Shown here: positions 1 through 6,295 of the stretch, piece by piece
How the letters are laid out: every line of letters starts with the position of its first letter
Numbering within the stretch: position 1 is the stretch's first letter
Assembly (NCBI GenBank): GCA_030066475.1
Contig: JASJBO010000354.1
Location: 1 to 7,661 of the forward strand
Origin: Myxococcota bacterium
GTDB taxonomy: Bacteria > Myxococcota_A > UBA9160 > PR03
Reading direction: 5' to 3'
DNA length: 7,661 nucleotides
Notes under the pieces: model-generated
Seen by the model: the letters and a program-made list of their open reading frames with translations, nothing else
Database searches by the model: none
What the model was told of the DNA's origin: nothing
Program-made: the position numbers and the translations under genes

Positions 1-404
1 CCGGCCAGCAGCGCCGCGACGAAGGGGCTGTCGTCGAGCGGCGCCATCTGCGCCGAGTTCGAGACGATCGCCACGGCGGCGGGGTCGGTCCCCGCGCGCA
101 GCGCCTCGAGCAGGCCGTCGAGCAGGTCGACGGCGCCGAAGTAGTTGACCGAGGCGACCCGCGAGGGCGGCCGCACGTGGGAGCCCACGCCCGCGCAGGT
201 CACGAGGCGGTCGATGCGGCCGTCGCAGTGCTCGAGCGCGCCGCGCACGGCCTCGCGGCGGCCCTCCGCCGTGGAGAGATCCGCCACCACCTCGGCGTCG
301 TGCAGGTCGATCCCGACCACGCGTGCCCCGTCCCGCTCGAGTCGGCTGCGGATCCCCGCACCGATGCCCGACGCCGATCCGCTGACGACGCACCGAAGAC
401 CCAT
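1..404 (-). CDS. Short-chain dehydrogenase/reductase, 3-alpha-HSD / coniferyl-alcohol dehydrogenase-like (partial, 3' end outside window)
   Basis: This is an NAD(P)-dependent oxidoreductase of the classical SDR superfamily. The start is the ATG at 404 and 134 residues are visible before the left edge. The N-terminal Rossmann motif is GSASGIG (residues 9-15), a variant of TGxxxGIG. The acidic residue ending beta-2 (D33 in GIDLHDAEV) favours NAD(H). Next come ADLSTAEGR (41-49), the NNAG-equivalent TCAGVG (69-74), the helix-4 Asn in VNYFGA (86-91) and the Ser strand IVSNSAQ (113-119). The catalytic YxxxK should lie beyond the edge. The ADLST-EGR plus CAGVG pattern resembles the 3-alpha-hydroxysteroid / coniferyl-alcohol dehydrogenase subgroup; the substrate is not determined. 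A GGAG at 410-413 sits 5 nt before the ATG and supports this start. It lies 89 nt downstream of the GT2 on the same strand, so it may be cotranscribed, but it could equally be an unrelated metabolic gene. The SDR fold is certain; the subfamily is moderately supported. Confidence 0.88.
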   Translation of the reverse strand, partial: MGLRCVVSGSASGIGAGIRSRLERDGARVVGIDLHDAEVVADLSTAEGRREAVRGALEHCDGRIDRLVTCAGVGSHVRPPSRVASVNYFGAVDLLDGLLEALRAGTDPAAVAIVSNSAQMAPLDDSPFVAALLA

Positions 405-406
405 CT

Positions 407-438
407 CGACTCCGCCCCTCCCCGACTCCGCCCCTCCC
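407..438. repeat. Perfect tandem duplication of a 16-bp unit, carrying the SDR ribosome binding site
   Basis: The unit CGACTCCGCCCCTCCC occurs at 407-422 and again, identically and immediately adjacent, at 423-438. An 11-bp partial copy (CGACTCCGCCC) recurs at 482-492, next to the GT2 stop codon. Read on the minus strand, each full unit contains GGGGCGGAG, and the leader-proximal copy supplies the GGAG that precedes the SDR start. The arrangement suggests a local slippage duplication inside the 89-nt gap. Whether it affects translation is not known. Confidence 0.7.
410..413 (-). promoter_or_regulatory. Shine-Dalgarno for the SDR gene
   Basis: The minus strand reads GGAG, then TCGAG, then ATG at 404, giving a 5-nt spacer. 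The site lies in the proximal unit of the 16-bp tandem duplication, and the second unit carries an identical GGAG 16 nt further upstream. It decides the SDR start. Confidence 0.6.
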
Positions 439-493
439 GCGGGCGCTCGGGCGCCGGTCCGCTTCCTGGCATCTCGCGCGGCGACTCCGCCCG

Positions 494-1309
494 TCAGCCG
501 CCCAGCCCGAGCCGGCGCGACACGCCGTGCCGCGCGCGCCGCGCGAAGCCCACGAGCCGCTTGGCAGCGACCAGCAGTCGCAGCCGCGGCGGCAGCTCGG
601 CCCGGTGGCGCGCCAGCAGCGCGAAGTACTCCGGCCGCGCACGCCCGCTCTGCTCGAGCTCCCACGTCTTGGTCCCCGGCAGCACGCGGAAGTTGCCCCA
701 CGTCTCGTCCACGTGGACCATGTTCGCGTGTCCCGGCAGGCGCAGCAGGAAGTCGAGGTCCATCCCGAGGTGCGCGCACCGCTCGGTGTCGTAGCCGCCG
801 AGGCGCTCGTGCAGGCAGCGATGGTAGAAGTAGGCGGACGGATTCACCGGATGCGGGGCGTACCAGTCGCCCGCCAGCAGGTCGGTGCGTCCCAGTCGTC
901 GCGGGCGGTTGATCCGCAGCACGGCGCCGTCCGGGCCCAGCACCCGGCAGTCGGCGGTGAGGAAGCTCGGCACGGGGAGCCGGCGAAACCACGCCGCCGC
1001 GCGCTGCAGGGTGCCCGGCGCGTAGTCGTCGTCGACGTTGAGGAAGCCGATCACGGGAGCGCGCGCCAGCGCGATGCCCTTGTTCATCGCATCGGACTGA
1101 CCGCGATCGGGCTCCGAGATCCAGCGCACGTGCGGGTGCGCCTCCGCGAAGCCGCGCACCACCTCGATGGTGCCGTCGCGCGAGGCTCCGTCCACGACGA
1201 TGTGCTCGACGCTGGCGCACCCCTGCGCGTGGACCGCGCGCAGGCAGCGCTCGACGTGCGCGATGCCGTCGCGCACCGGGGTGATCACGCTGAGCTCGAG
1301 CTTGGGCAT
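494..1309 (-). CDS. Family 2 glycosyltransferase (WcaA-like, GT-A fold)
   Basis: A cytosolic inverting sugar transferase of 271 residues that would use a nucleotide-sugar donor. The N-terminal strand is LSVITPVRDG (6-15), followed by the nucleotide-binding HIVVDGASRDGT (36-47). Then come SEPDRGQSDAMNKGIA (65-80), typical of the WcaA/colanic-acid type, and FLNVDDD (89-95), the DxD metal and donor site. The acceptor-side segment YFYHRCLHERLGGYD is at 160-174, and GMDLDFLLRL (182-191) is the usual acidic motif. There are no membrane segments; the tail is Arg-rich and may touch the membrane. I chose the ATG at 1309 because family homology begins directly after it. An in-frame GTG at 1342 would add 11 residues but would overlap the start of the divergent gene. 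The gene is transcribed away from the YfhO-like gene with 23 nt between start codons. Donor and acceptor sugars are unknown. The family is certain. Confidence 0.93.
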   Translation of the reverse strand: MPKLELSVITPVRDGIAHVERCLRAVHAQGCASVEHIVVDGASRDGTIEVVRGFAEAHPHVRWISEPDRGQSDAMNKGIALARAPVIGFLNVDDDYAPGTLQRAAAWFRRLPVPSFLTADCRVLGPDGAVLRINRPRRLGRTDLLAGDWYAPHPVNPSAYFYHRCLHERLGGYDTERCAHLGMDLDFLLRLPGHANMVHVDETWGNFRVLPGTKTWELEQSGRARPEYFALLARHRAELPPRLRLLVAAKRLVGFARRARHGVSRRLGLGG

Positions 1310-1318
1310 CCCGGGTCC

Positions 1319-1325
1319 GAGGTGG
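1319..1325 (+). promoter_or_regulatory. Shine-Dalgarno for the YfhO-like gene
   Basis: GAGGTGG is followed by a 7-nt spacer and ATG at 1333. A second in-frame ATG follows at 1336, so the start could be three bases later. The site lies in the 23-nt gap between the two divergent start codons. No room remains for a promoter there, so promoters for both directions must overlap the flanking coding sequence. Confidence 0.55.
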
Positions 1326-1332
1326 CGCCCGC

Positions 1333-3807
1333 ATGATGACACAGCCCCGCGCCGTGCTGGCCACGGCGCTCGCGCTCGCCGCTCTCGCCGCCGCCTGGGC
1401 GTGGGAGCTGCGCGACGTGCTGTTCGCGGGGCGGACGTTCGTATCGGCCGACGAGCAGGCGGTTCAGGCCGCGGGCCCGCTGCTGCGGGCGGCCGCGAGC
1501 GGCGAGCTGCCGCACTGGGTCGGGCACTTCTTCACCGGGATGCCCACCCTGGGGAGCCTGACCATCACGCCTGGCGTCTACCTGCTCGAGAACGCCTGGC
1601 TCGCCGCCGGCGGGAAGTGGCCGCTGTTCCTGTACCTGCACCTGCTGCTGGCCTCGCTCGGCACCTATGTCCTGGCGCGCGCCTGGGGGCTGGGCCGCGG
1701 GCCCGCGCTGCTCGCCGGCCTGGTGTTCGGCCTGAACCCCACCTTGGTCGCGATGATCGCCTTCGGGCACGGCTCGAAGCTGATGAGCATTGCCTGGCTG
1801 CCGCTCGCGTTGTGGGCGACCTGGCGGCTCGCCCGCGCGCCGGGCCTGCTCGGCGTCGCCCTGACGGCGGCCACGCTCGGCTTCTCGCTCCAGGCGCGCC
1901 ACGTGCAGATGTCCTACTACGTGCTCGCGTGCGCGGGCGCGCTGGCGGCGCTCCACGTCGGTGCCGCGCTGCGCGCGCGGGAGCCGGCCCGCGCCGGCCG
2001 CATCGCAGCCGGCTTCGGTCTCGCGCTGGCGCTGGCCGCGCTGCTAGCCGCCAGCCTCTACCTGCCGGTGCTCGAGTACGCGCCGTACTCGATCCGCGGC
2101 GCGCCCAGCGTCGCGGCCGAGGTCGCGGGCGACGATCCGGCTCATGCAGGGGGCACGGCGGCGGCGGGCGACGAGGTGCCGCGCTACGTCACCGAGTGGT
2201 CGCAGCCGCCCCTCGAGCTGGCGACCTACGCGCTCCCCTCGCTGTTCGGCTTCGGCGGGGCCACCTACCGCGGGGCGCTGCCGTTCACCGACTTCCCGCA
2301 CTACCTGGGCGTGATCCCGCTGGGGCTCGCGCTCTGGGCCCTGGCGCGGCGTCGGCGGGGCGCGTGGGCGCTGGCCGGGGCGGCTGCGTTTCCAGCGCTC
2401 GTCGCGCTGGGGCACCACCTGCCCGCGCTGTACGGCGCCCTATATCACACGCTGCCCTACTTCGACGCGTTCCGGGCACCCAGCTCGCTGCTGGTGCTGA
2501 CCGAACTCGCCCTGGCGCTGCTGGCCGCGCTGGGCCTCGACGCGTGGCTGGGTCGCCGCGACCCGGGCCGGCTCCCGGCGTGGTGCGCGTGGGGCGCGCT
2601 GGCCGGCGCGATCGCGTGGCTCGCCTTCGAGTGGCGCGCTCCGGCGTGGGTCGCGGCGGCGGCGCCCGAAGCGTGGGTCCGCGCGACCGGCCCGGAGGCG
2701 GTGCGCGAGCTGTCGCAGCGCTGGCTCGCCGATCTCCTCGCCGACGCCCGCAGCGCCGCCGGAGTCGGCGTCGCCGCCCTGGGACTGCTGGCCGTGTCGC
2801 TGCGCGCGCCCCGGCTGCGTCCAGTCGCGGTCGCCGGCCTGCTGCTGCTCGCGGCCTTCGATCTGGCCCGCGTGGGAGATCGGATCGGCTACCGCGTCGC
2901 AGCGGACGACGCGCCCCGCTCGGGCGCGGGCAGCGGAGACCTCGCGCGTCTGCTGCGCGAGCGCCTCGACGGCGGCCGGATCTTCCCCGCGCGCGAGCTG
3001 TTCGGGCAGACACACTGGGCGGTGTATGGCATCGACAGCGTCGGCGGCTACCACGCGGCCAAGCCGCGCGCGTTCCAGGACCTGATCGAGGCGAGTGGGC
3101 TCGCCGATCGCTTCCTGGACAAGTACTACCGCCCGCGGCCGGATGGCGGCTTCGAGCTGCGCCCGGCCGGCGCGGTCGACGCGCGGGCGCGCGAGCGACA
3201 CCTGCGCCTGCTCGACCGGCTCGGCGCGCGCTTCGTGCTGAGCCGACATCCGATCGACGAGCCGGCCTTCCGCCTGCGCGCCCGGCCCGCGCCGGCCGCT
3301 GCCGGTGCGCGCGGCCCGTGGGTGTACGAGAACCCCGGCGCGCTGCCGCGTCCGCACCTCGTGGGGGGCGCCCGCGTCGAGTCCGATCCCGCGGCCGCGC
3401 TGCGCGCGCTGCTCGCCCCCGACTACGAGCCGCGGGCGCACGTGGTGCTCGACGCGCCGCCCGCCCATGCGCCGGCGCCCGACCCCGACGCTCGGGTCGA
3501 GACCCTCGCCGCCGAGACCAACCGCTGGCTGCTGCGCGTGTCGAGCCGGACTCCGCAGCTGCTGGTGTGGGCCGAGAGCTGGTATCCGCCCGGCTGGTCG
3601 GCGCGCGTGGACGGCGCGCCCGCCCGGCTGCACCGCGCGGACTTCGCGCTCCAGGCCGTGTCGCTGCCGGCCGGGACCCACGAAGTCGAGCTGCGCGTGG
3701 ACTCGCCCGGTCGCGCGCGCGGCGAGCGCCTCACCGCGGTCGGCGCGCTGCTCGTGCTGGCGACCGGCGCGGTCGGGGCGCTTCGCGTGCGGAGCCGAGG
3801 GGCATGA
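1333..3807 (+). CDS. YfhO-like multipass membrane protein (probable GT-C-type glycosyltransferase)
   Basis: An 824-residue integral membrane protein. The first membrane helix is at about 7-24. It is followed by an extracytoplasmic loop with SADEQAVQ (38-45) and GELPHW (57-62), the acidic-loop and 'lP-W' pattern of YfhO proteins. Many Leu/Ala-rich helices follow to about residue 520, including one at about 96-117. A mid-protein motif (about 277-320: YVTEWSQPPLELATYALPSLFGFGG, then DFPHYLGVIPLGLAL) matches the family pattern. A soluble domain (about 525-795) ends in the characteristic LVWAESWYPPGWSARVDG and LPAGTHEVELRV, and a last helix lies at about 798-818. Bacillus and Listeria family members act in glycosylating lipoteichoic acid, probably from undecaprenyl-linked sugars; transfer of a sugar outside the membrane is inferred here. 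Its stop overlaps the next gene's ATG. It might only assist glycan assembly rather than catalyse transfer. Confidence 0.85.
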   Translation: MMTQPRAVLATALALAALAAAWAWELRDVLFAGRTFVSADEQAVQAAGPLLRAAASGELPHWVGHFFTGMPTLGSLTITPGVYLLENAWLAAGGKWPLFLYLHLLLASLGTYVLARAWGLGRGPALLAGLVFGLNPTLVAMIAFGHGSKLMSIAWLPLALWATWRLARAPGLLGVALTAATLGFSLQARHVQMSYYVLACAGALAALHVGAALRAREPARAGRIAAGFGLALALAALLAASLYLPVLEYAPYSIRGAPSVAAEVAGDDPAHAGGTAAAGDEVPRYVTEWSQPPLELATYALPSLFGFGGATYRGALPFTDFPHYLGVIPLGLALWALARRRRGAWALAGAAAFPALVALGHHLPALYGALYHTLPYFDAFRAPSSLLVLTELALALLAALGLDAWLGRRDPGRLPAWCAWGALAGAIAWLAFEWRAPAWVAAAAPEAWVRATGPEAVRELSQRWLADLLADARSAAGVGVAALGLLAVSLRAPRLRPVAVAGLLLLAAFDLARVGDRIGYRVAADDAPRSGAGSGDLARLLRERLDGGRIFPARELFGQTHWAVYGIDSVGGYHAAKPRAFQDLIEASGLADRFLDKYYRPRPDGGFELRPAGAVDARARERHLRLLDRLGARFVLSRHPIDEPAFRLRARPAPAAAGARGPWVYENPGALPRPHLVGGARVESDPAAALRALLAPDYEPRAHVVLDAPPAHAPAPDPDARVETLAAETNRWLLRVSSRTPQLLVWAESWYPPGWSARVDGAPARLHRADFALQAVSLPAGTHEVELRVDSPGRARGERLTAVGALLVLATGAVGALRVRSRGA

Positions 3808-5072
3808 GGATCCTCCACGTGGCGCCCTACGCCCCGAATCCCCGCGCGGGGCACTCGGGGTCCGTCCTGCTGCACCGAACCGTCTCGGCGCTCGCCGCCC
3901 GGCACGAGCTGCTGCTGGTGTGTCACGCGCAGGTGTCGGAGCGGCCGGTGCTGCGGGCGCTCGCGGATGCCGGCGTGCGGGTCGAGGCGCTGCCGATCGC
4001 CCCGCGCGGCGCGGCGCGCGCGCTGGCGGCGCCCGCGGCGCTCGTGCGCGACCGGCTGCGCGCGCTGCAGCGGCGCGAGCCTTCGCTCGTCGCGAAGTAC
4101 GACACCGTCCCGCTGCGCCGCGCGCTGGCCGACGGGGTCGCCGCGTTCCGGCCCGACGTGGCGCTGGTGGAGTTCGACTGGCTCGGACGCTGCTCCGAGG
4201 GGCTCGGCACCCTGCCGCGCGCGCTCGTCTGCCACGAGCTCGGAGCGCGCCACCGCGAGCAGCTCGCCGCCGAGTCGGACCGGGTGAGGGCGCCGGTCGA
4301 GCGCTGGCGGGCGCGCGCGTGGGCCCGCTTCGAGCGCCGCGCGCTGGCGGGCTTCGATCGCCTCGTCGTGTTCACGGAGGGCGATGCGCGCTGGCTCGAA
4401 CGCTGGCCGGAGCTGCCCCCCGTCGAGGTGATCCCGCCGCTGCCGCCGCCCGCGAGCGAGGCCGCCCCGCGCCCGCGCAGGGCGTCGCTCGGCTTCCTCG
4501 GCGCATTCGACCGGCCGTCGAACCGCCGGGCGCTCGAGCGGCTGCTCGCCGAGGTGTGGCCGCGGGTGCGGGCGCGCGTGCCCGACGCCGCGCTCGAGGT
4601 CGCGGGGGCGCGTCTCCCGGCGACGGCGCGGCGGGCGATCGAACGGGCCGGCGGCCGTGCGCTCGGCTTCGTCCCCGACCTCGAGTCGTTCCTCGGCTCG
4701 CTCACCGTGCTCGCCGCGCCGCTCGGCAGCGGCTCGGGCCTCAACCTGCGCCTCGCGCACGCGCTCGCGGCGGGGACGCCGGTGGTCACGACGAGCCTCG
4801 GCGCCGAGGGGGTGCCGGCAGCGGCCCGTGCGGGGCTGTGCGTCGCCGACGAGCCGGCGGCGCTGGCGGCTGCGTGCGCCGCCTGGCTGCTCGATCCGTC
4901 CGCCGCGCGTTCGGCCGGCGCGCGCGGCCGGGCCGCCCTGGCCGACTGGGCGCGGGTGGCCGAGGCGCGCACCGAGGCGCTGCTCGCCAGCCTGCGGGCG
5001 GGCGCCGTCAGGGGAGGGGCCGCGGCCTCCCGCGCAGCGAGTCCCACGCGCCCCGCACCAGCGCGCGGATGA
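3804..5072 (+). CDS. Family 4-type glycosyltransferase (GT-B fold)
   Basis: A 422-residue cytosolic sugar transferase of GT-B architecture. The N-terminal acceptor domain opens with MRILHVAPYAPNPRAGHSGS (1-20). An interdomain segment SLGFLGAFDRPSNRRALE (228-245) follows, the usual first strand of the donor half with a PxN motif. It continues with EVWPRVRARVPDAALEVAG and then PLGSGSGLNLRLAHAL (306-321) and GTPVVTTSLGAEGV (324-337), the donor nucleotide-sugar site. The pattern resembles PEP-CTERM/exopolysaccharide-associated sugar transferases. The ATG at 3804 overlaps the preceding stop (ATGA), indicating translational coupling. The frame stays open far upstream to 1167, but that part is the shadow of the YfhO-like gene and was excluded. 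The last roughly 28 residues are a low-complexity Ala/Arg/Pro tail lying partly on top of the convergent GT2 gene, so the functional protein probably ends near residue 395. Sugar specificity is unknown. Confidence 0.9.
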   Translation: MRILHVAPYAPNPRAGHSGSVLLHRTVSALAARHELLLVCHAQVSERPVLRALADAGVRVEALPIAPRGAARALAAPAALVRDRLRALQRREPSLVAKYDTVPLRRALADGVAAFRPDVALVEFDWLGRCSEGLGTLPRALVCHELGARHREQLAAESDRVRAPVERWRARAWARFERRALAGFDRLVVFTEGDARWLERWPELPPVEVIPPLPPPASEAAPRPRRASLGFLGAFDRPSNRRALERLLAEVWPRVRARVPDAALEVAGARLPATARRAIERAGGRALGFVPDLESFLGSLTVLAAPLGSGSGLNLRLAHALAAGTPVVTTSLGAEGVPAAARAGLCVADEPAALAAACAAWLLDPSAARSAGARGRAALADWARVAEARTEALLASLRAGAVRGGAAASRAASPTRPAPARG

Positions 5073-5922
5073 CGAGGCCGGCTCCGGGACCGCGTCGCAC
5101 GGCGCGTCCGGCCTCCGCGGCGAAGCTGGCGACTGCGCTCGGCGGAATCGCGAGCCAGTGCCACCAGCGCGCGTGCTTGCGGCACAGCAGGAGCTGGCTG
5201 CGCACCCGGTGGTATGCCTTCAGCGGCGTGGCGCCCCCTCCCGAGCTCGCGGACACGCGGTGCCAGACGCGCGCTGCCGGCACGAACTGGCAGGCGAAGC
5301 CGGCCGCACGCGCGCGCACGCACAGGTCGACATCCTCGCCGTAGAGCACGAACGCCTCGTCGAGCCCCCCCACGGCCTCGAGGCACGCGCGCGAGATCAG
5401 CAGCGCGCAGCCCGTGAGCCAGTCGCAGCGCGCCGGCGTGTCCCAGGCCCCGCGGTCCAGCTCGCGCAGCCCACGGTGCCAGACCTGCCCGCGCCACCAC
5501 GAGAGCGCGCCGCCCGCGGACCACAGGTGCGCCGGCTCGTCCCGCAGCAGGATCTTGGGACCCCAGAGGCCCGCGCCCTGCGGATCCCGCGCCGCCGCGA
5601 GCAGCGCGTCGAGGAAGTCGGGGGCCACGACCGTGTCGGGGTTGAGCAGCAGCGCGAAGTCGGCACCCGACTCGCGCGCCCACCGCAGCCCCTGATTGGC
5701 TGCGGCCGCGAATCCGCGGTTCTCGGCGTTCTCGATCACGTCGAGCCCGGGCGCTGCGCGTCGCGCCGCAGCCGGGCTGCCGTCGCGCGAGCCGTTGTCG
5801 ACCAGCAGCAGTCGGACGCCCGGCGTCGGCACGCGGCGCAGCGACGCCAGGCACTCGCGGAGCTCGGCCCCGCCGTTCCAGCTGACGACGACGATCTGGA
5901 CGCGCGGCGGGCTCCGCTCCAC
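5008..5922 (-). CDS. Family 2 glycosyltransferase, rhamnosyltransferase-like
   Basis: A 304-residue GT-A fold transferase. Motifs in order: VQIVVVSWNG (8-17), LLLVDNGSRDGS (38-49), ENAENRGFAAAANQG (64-78), LLLNPDT (91-97, the DxD-equivalent donor site), HLWSAGG (132-138), WLTGCALLISR (168-178) and FVLYGEDVDLCVRARAAG (191-208). This ordered set is diagnostic of the GT2 subgroup that includes dTDP-rhamnosyl transferases, which usually act on lipopolysaccharide or other cell-wall glycans; rhamnose itself is not proven. The start is taken as GTG at 5922, because no ATG lies between the family's first strand and the upstream gene's stop. It starts 5 nt after that stop (5928-5930), so translation is likely coupled, with no strong Shine-Dalgarno visible. 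The conserved-looking C-terminal segment (HRVRSQLLLCRKHARWW) runs close to the stop at 5008. The 3' end therefore looks genuine, although it overlaps the convergent GT4 by 65 bp. Confidence 0.92.
   Translation of the reverse strand: MERSPPRVQIVVVSWNGGAELRECLASLRRVPTPGVRLLLVDNGSRDGSPAAARRAAPGLDVIENAENRGFAAAANQGLRWARESGADFALLLNPDTVVAPDFLDALLAAARDPQGAGLWGPKILLRDEPAHLWSAGGALSWWRGQVWHRGLRELDRGAWDTPARCDWLTGCALLISRACLEAVGGLDEAFVLYGEDVDLCVRARAAGFACQFVPAARVWHRVSASSGGGATPLKAYHRVRSQLLLCRKHARWWHWLAIPPSAVASFAAEAGRAVRRGPGAGLVIRALVRGAWDSLRGRPRPLP
5012..5031. terminator. GC-rich inverted repeat in the convergent overlap (possible weak bidirectional terminator)
   Basis: GGGAGG (5012-5017) and CCTCCC (5026-5031) form a 6-bp stem with an 8-nt GC-rich loop, 2 nt inside the stop of the leftward GT2 and within the 3' end of the GT4. 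Neither side has a T-tract, so a canonical intrinsic terminator is not supported. Its position between two convergent genes is the main argument. Confidence 0.25.
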
Positions 5923-5927
5923 GGCGC

Positions 5928-6257
5928 TCAGCCGGTCGCGTCCACCAGCAGGCCGTCGCGGCCCTCGCGGCGATCGGCCTCGCCGAGCAGGCGCAGGTGC
6001 TCGAGGCGCGCGTAGGTCTCGCTCTCGGCCATCGCGCCCCAGCTGCGCGGGGCGAACAGGCGGTGCGAGAAGGCCTCGACGGTGGCTGGCCCCGGCAGCC
6101 CCGGGTCGACCAGCGCCGCGCCGTCGCGATCCAGCAGCGCGCAGCAGTTCACGTGCCCCAGCCCCGGCATGCCGATCGGCAGCTGCATGCGCAGGACGCC
6201 GGCCGCGACCTCCTCGACCTCGCTGCGGGCCGCCTCCTGCTCCTGTCGTCGCGCCAT
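5928..6257 (-). CDS. Miniature metallo-beta-lactamase-fold protein lacking the catalytic core
   Basis: The ORF encodes only 109 residues. Residues 14-62 (VEEVAAGVLRMQLPIG, then PGLGHVNCCALLDRDG and AALVDPGLPGPATVEAF) match the first beta strands of MBL-fold hydrolases, where one expects 'GHVNxYLL...LVDTGL'. Residues 66-100 (LFAPRSWGAMAESETYARLE, then HLRLLGEADRREGR) resemble the C-terminal winged-helix domain (BLACT_WH type, 'AETLAHLEHL..GR'). Between them a normal protein of this family, usually around 250-330 residues, carries HxHxDH and the other metal ligands; here all are missing. The join lies near residues 62-66 and remains in frame. Hydrolase activity is therefore unlikely. The start at ATG 6257 has no clear Shine-Dalgarno; it follows the secreted-protein gene after 38 nt, and the stop precedes the GT2 start by 5 nt. 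It may be a decayed gene, an assembly deletion or a repurposed small protein. N-terminal homology is clear; the C-terminal assignment is moderate. Confidence 0.75.
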   Translation of the reverse strand: MARRQEQEAARSEVEEVAAGVLRMQLPIGMPGLGHVNCCALLDRDGAALVDPGLPGPATVEAFSHRLFAPRSWGAMAESETYARLEHLRLLGEADRREGRDGLLVDATG

Positions 6258-6295
6258 CGGGCCACGATACGGGTTCGGGCGCTTCGGGGCGAGCG

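Noticed and set aside
442..455. Small hairpin GGCGC-TCGG-GCGCC in the gap after the first GT2
   Set aside because: The stem is only 5 bp with no T-tract. In sequence this GC-rich such stems occur by chance, so I do not call a terminator.
1310..1342. GTG start at 1342 for the first GT2
   Set aside because: It would add 11 residues without family similarity and overlap the start of the divergent gene. ATG 1309 directly precedes the first GT2 strand.
1167..3803. Long open frame continuous with the GT4 gene upstream of its ATG
   Set aside because: This stretch is Arg/Ala/Pro-rich low-complexity translation lying over the YfhO-like gene in another frame. GT4 homology begins exactly at the ATG at 3804.
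3923..5854. 643-residue leftward open frame across the GT4 and second GT2
   Set aside because: It is a high-GC shadow: its composition is dominated by Arg, Ala, Ser and Pro with no domain pattern, while the GT4 and GT2 have full motif sets in their own frames.
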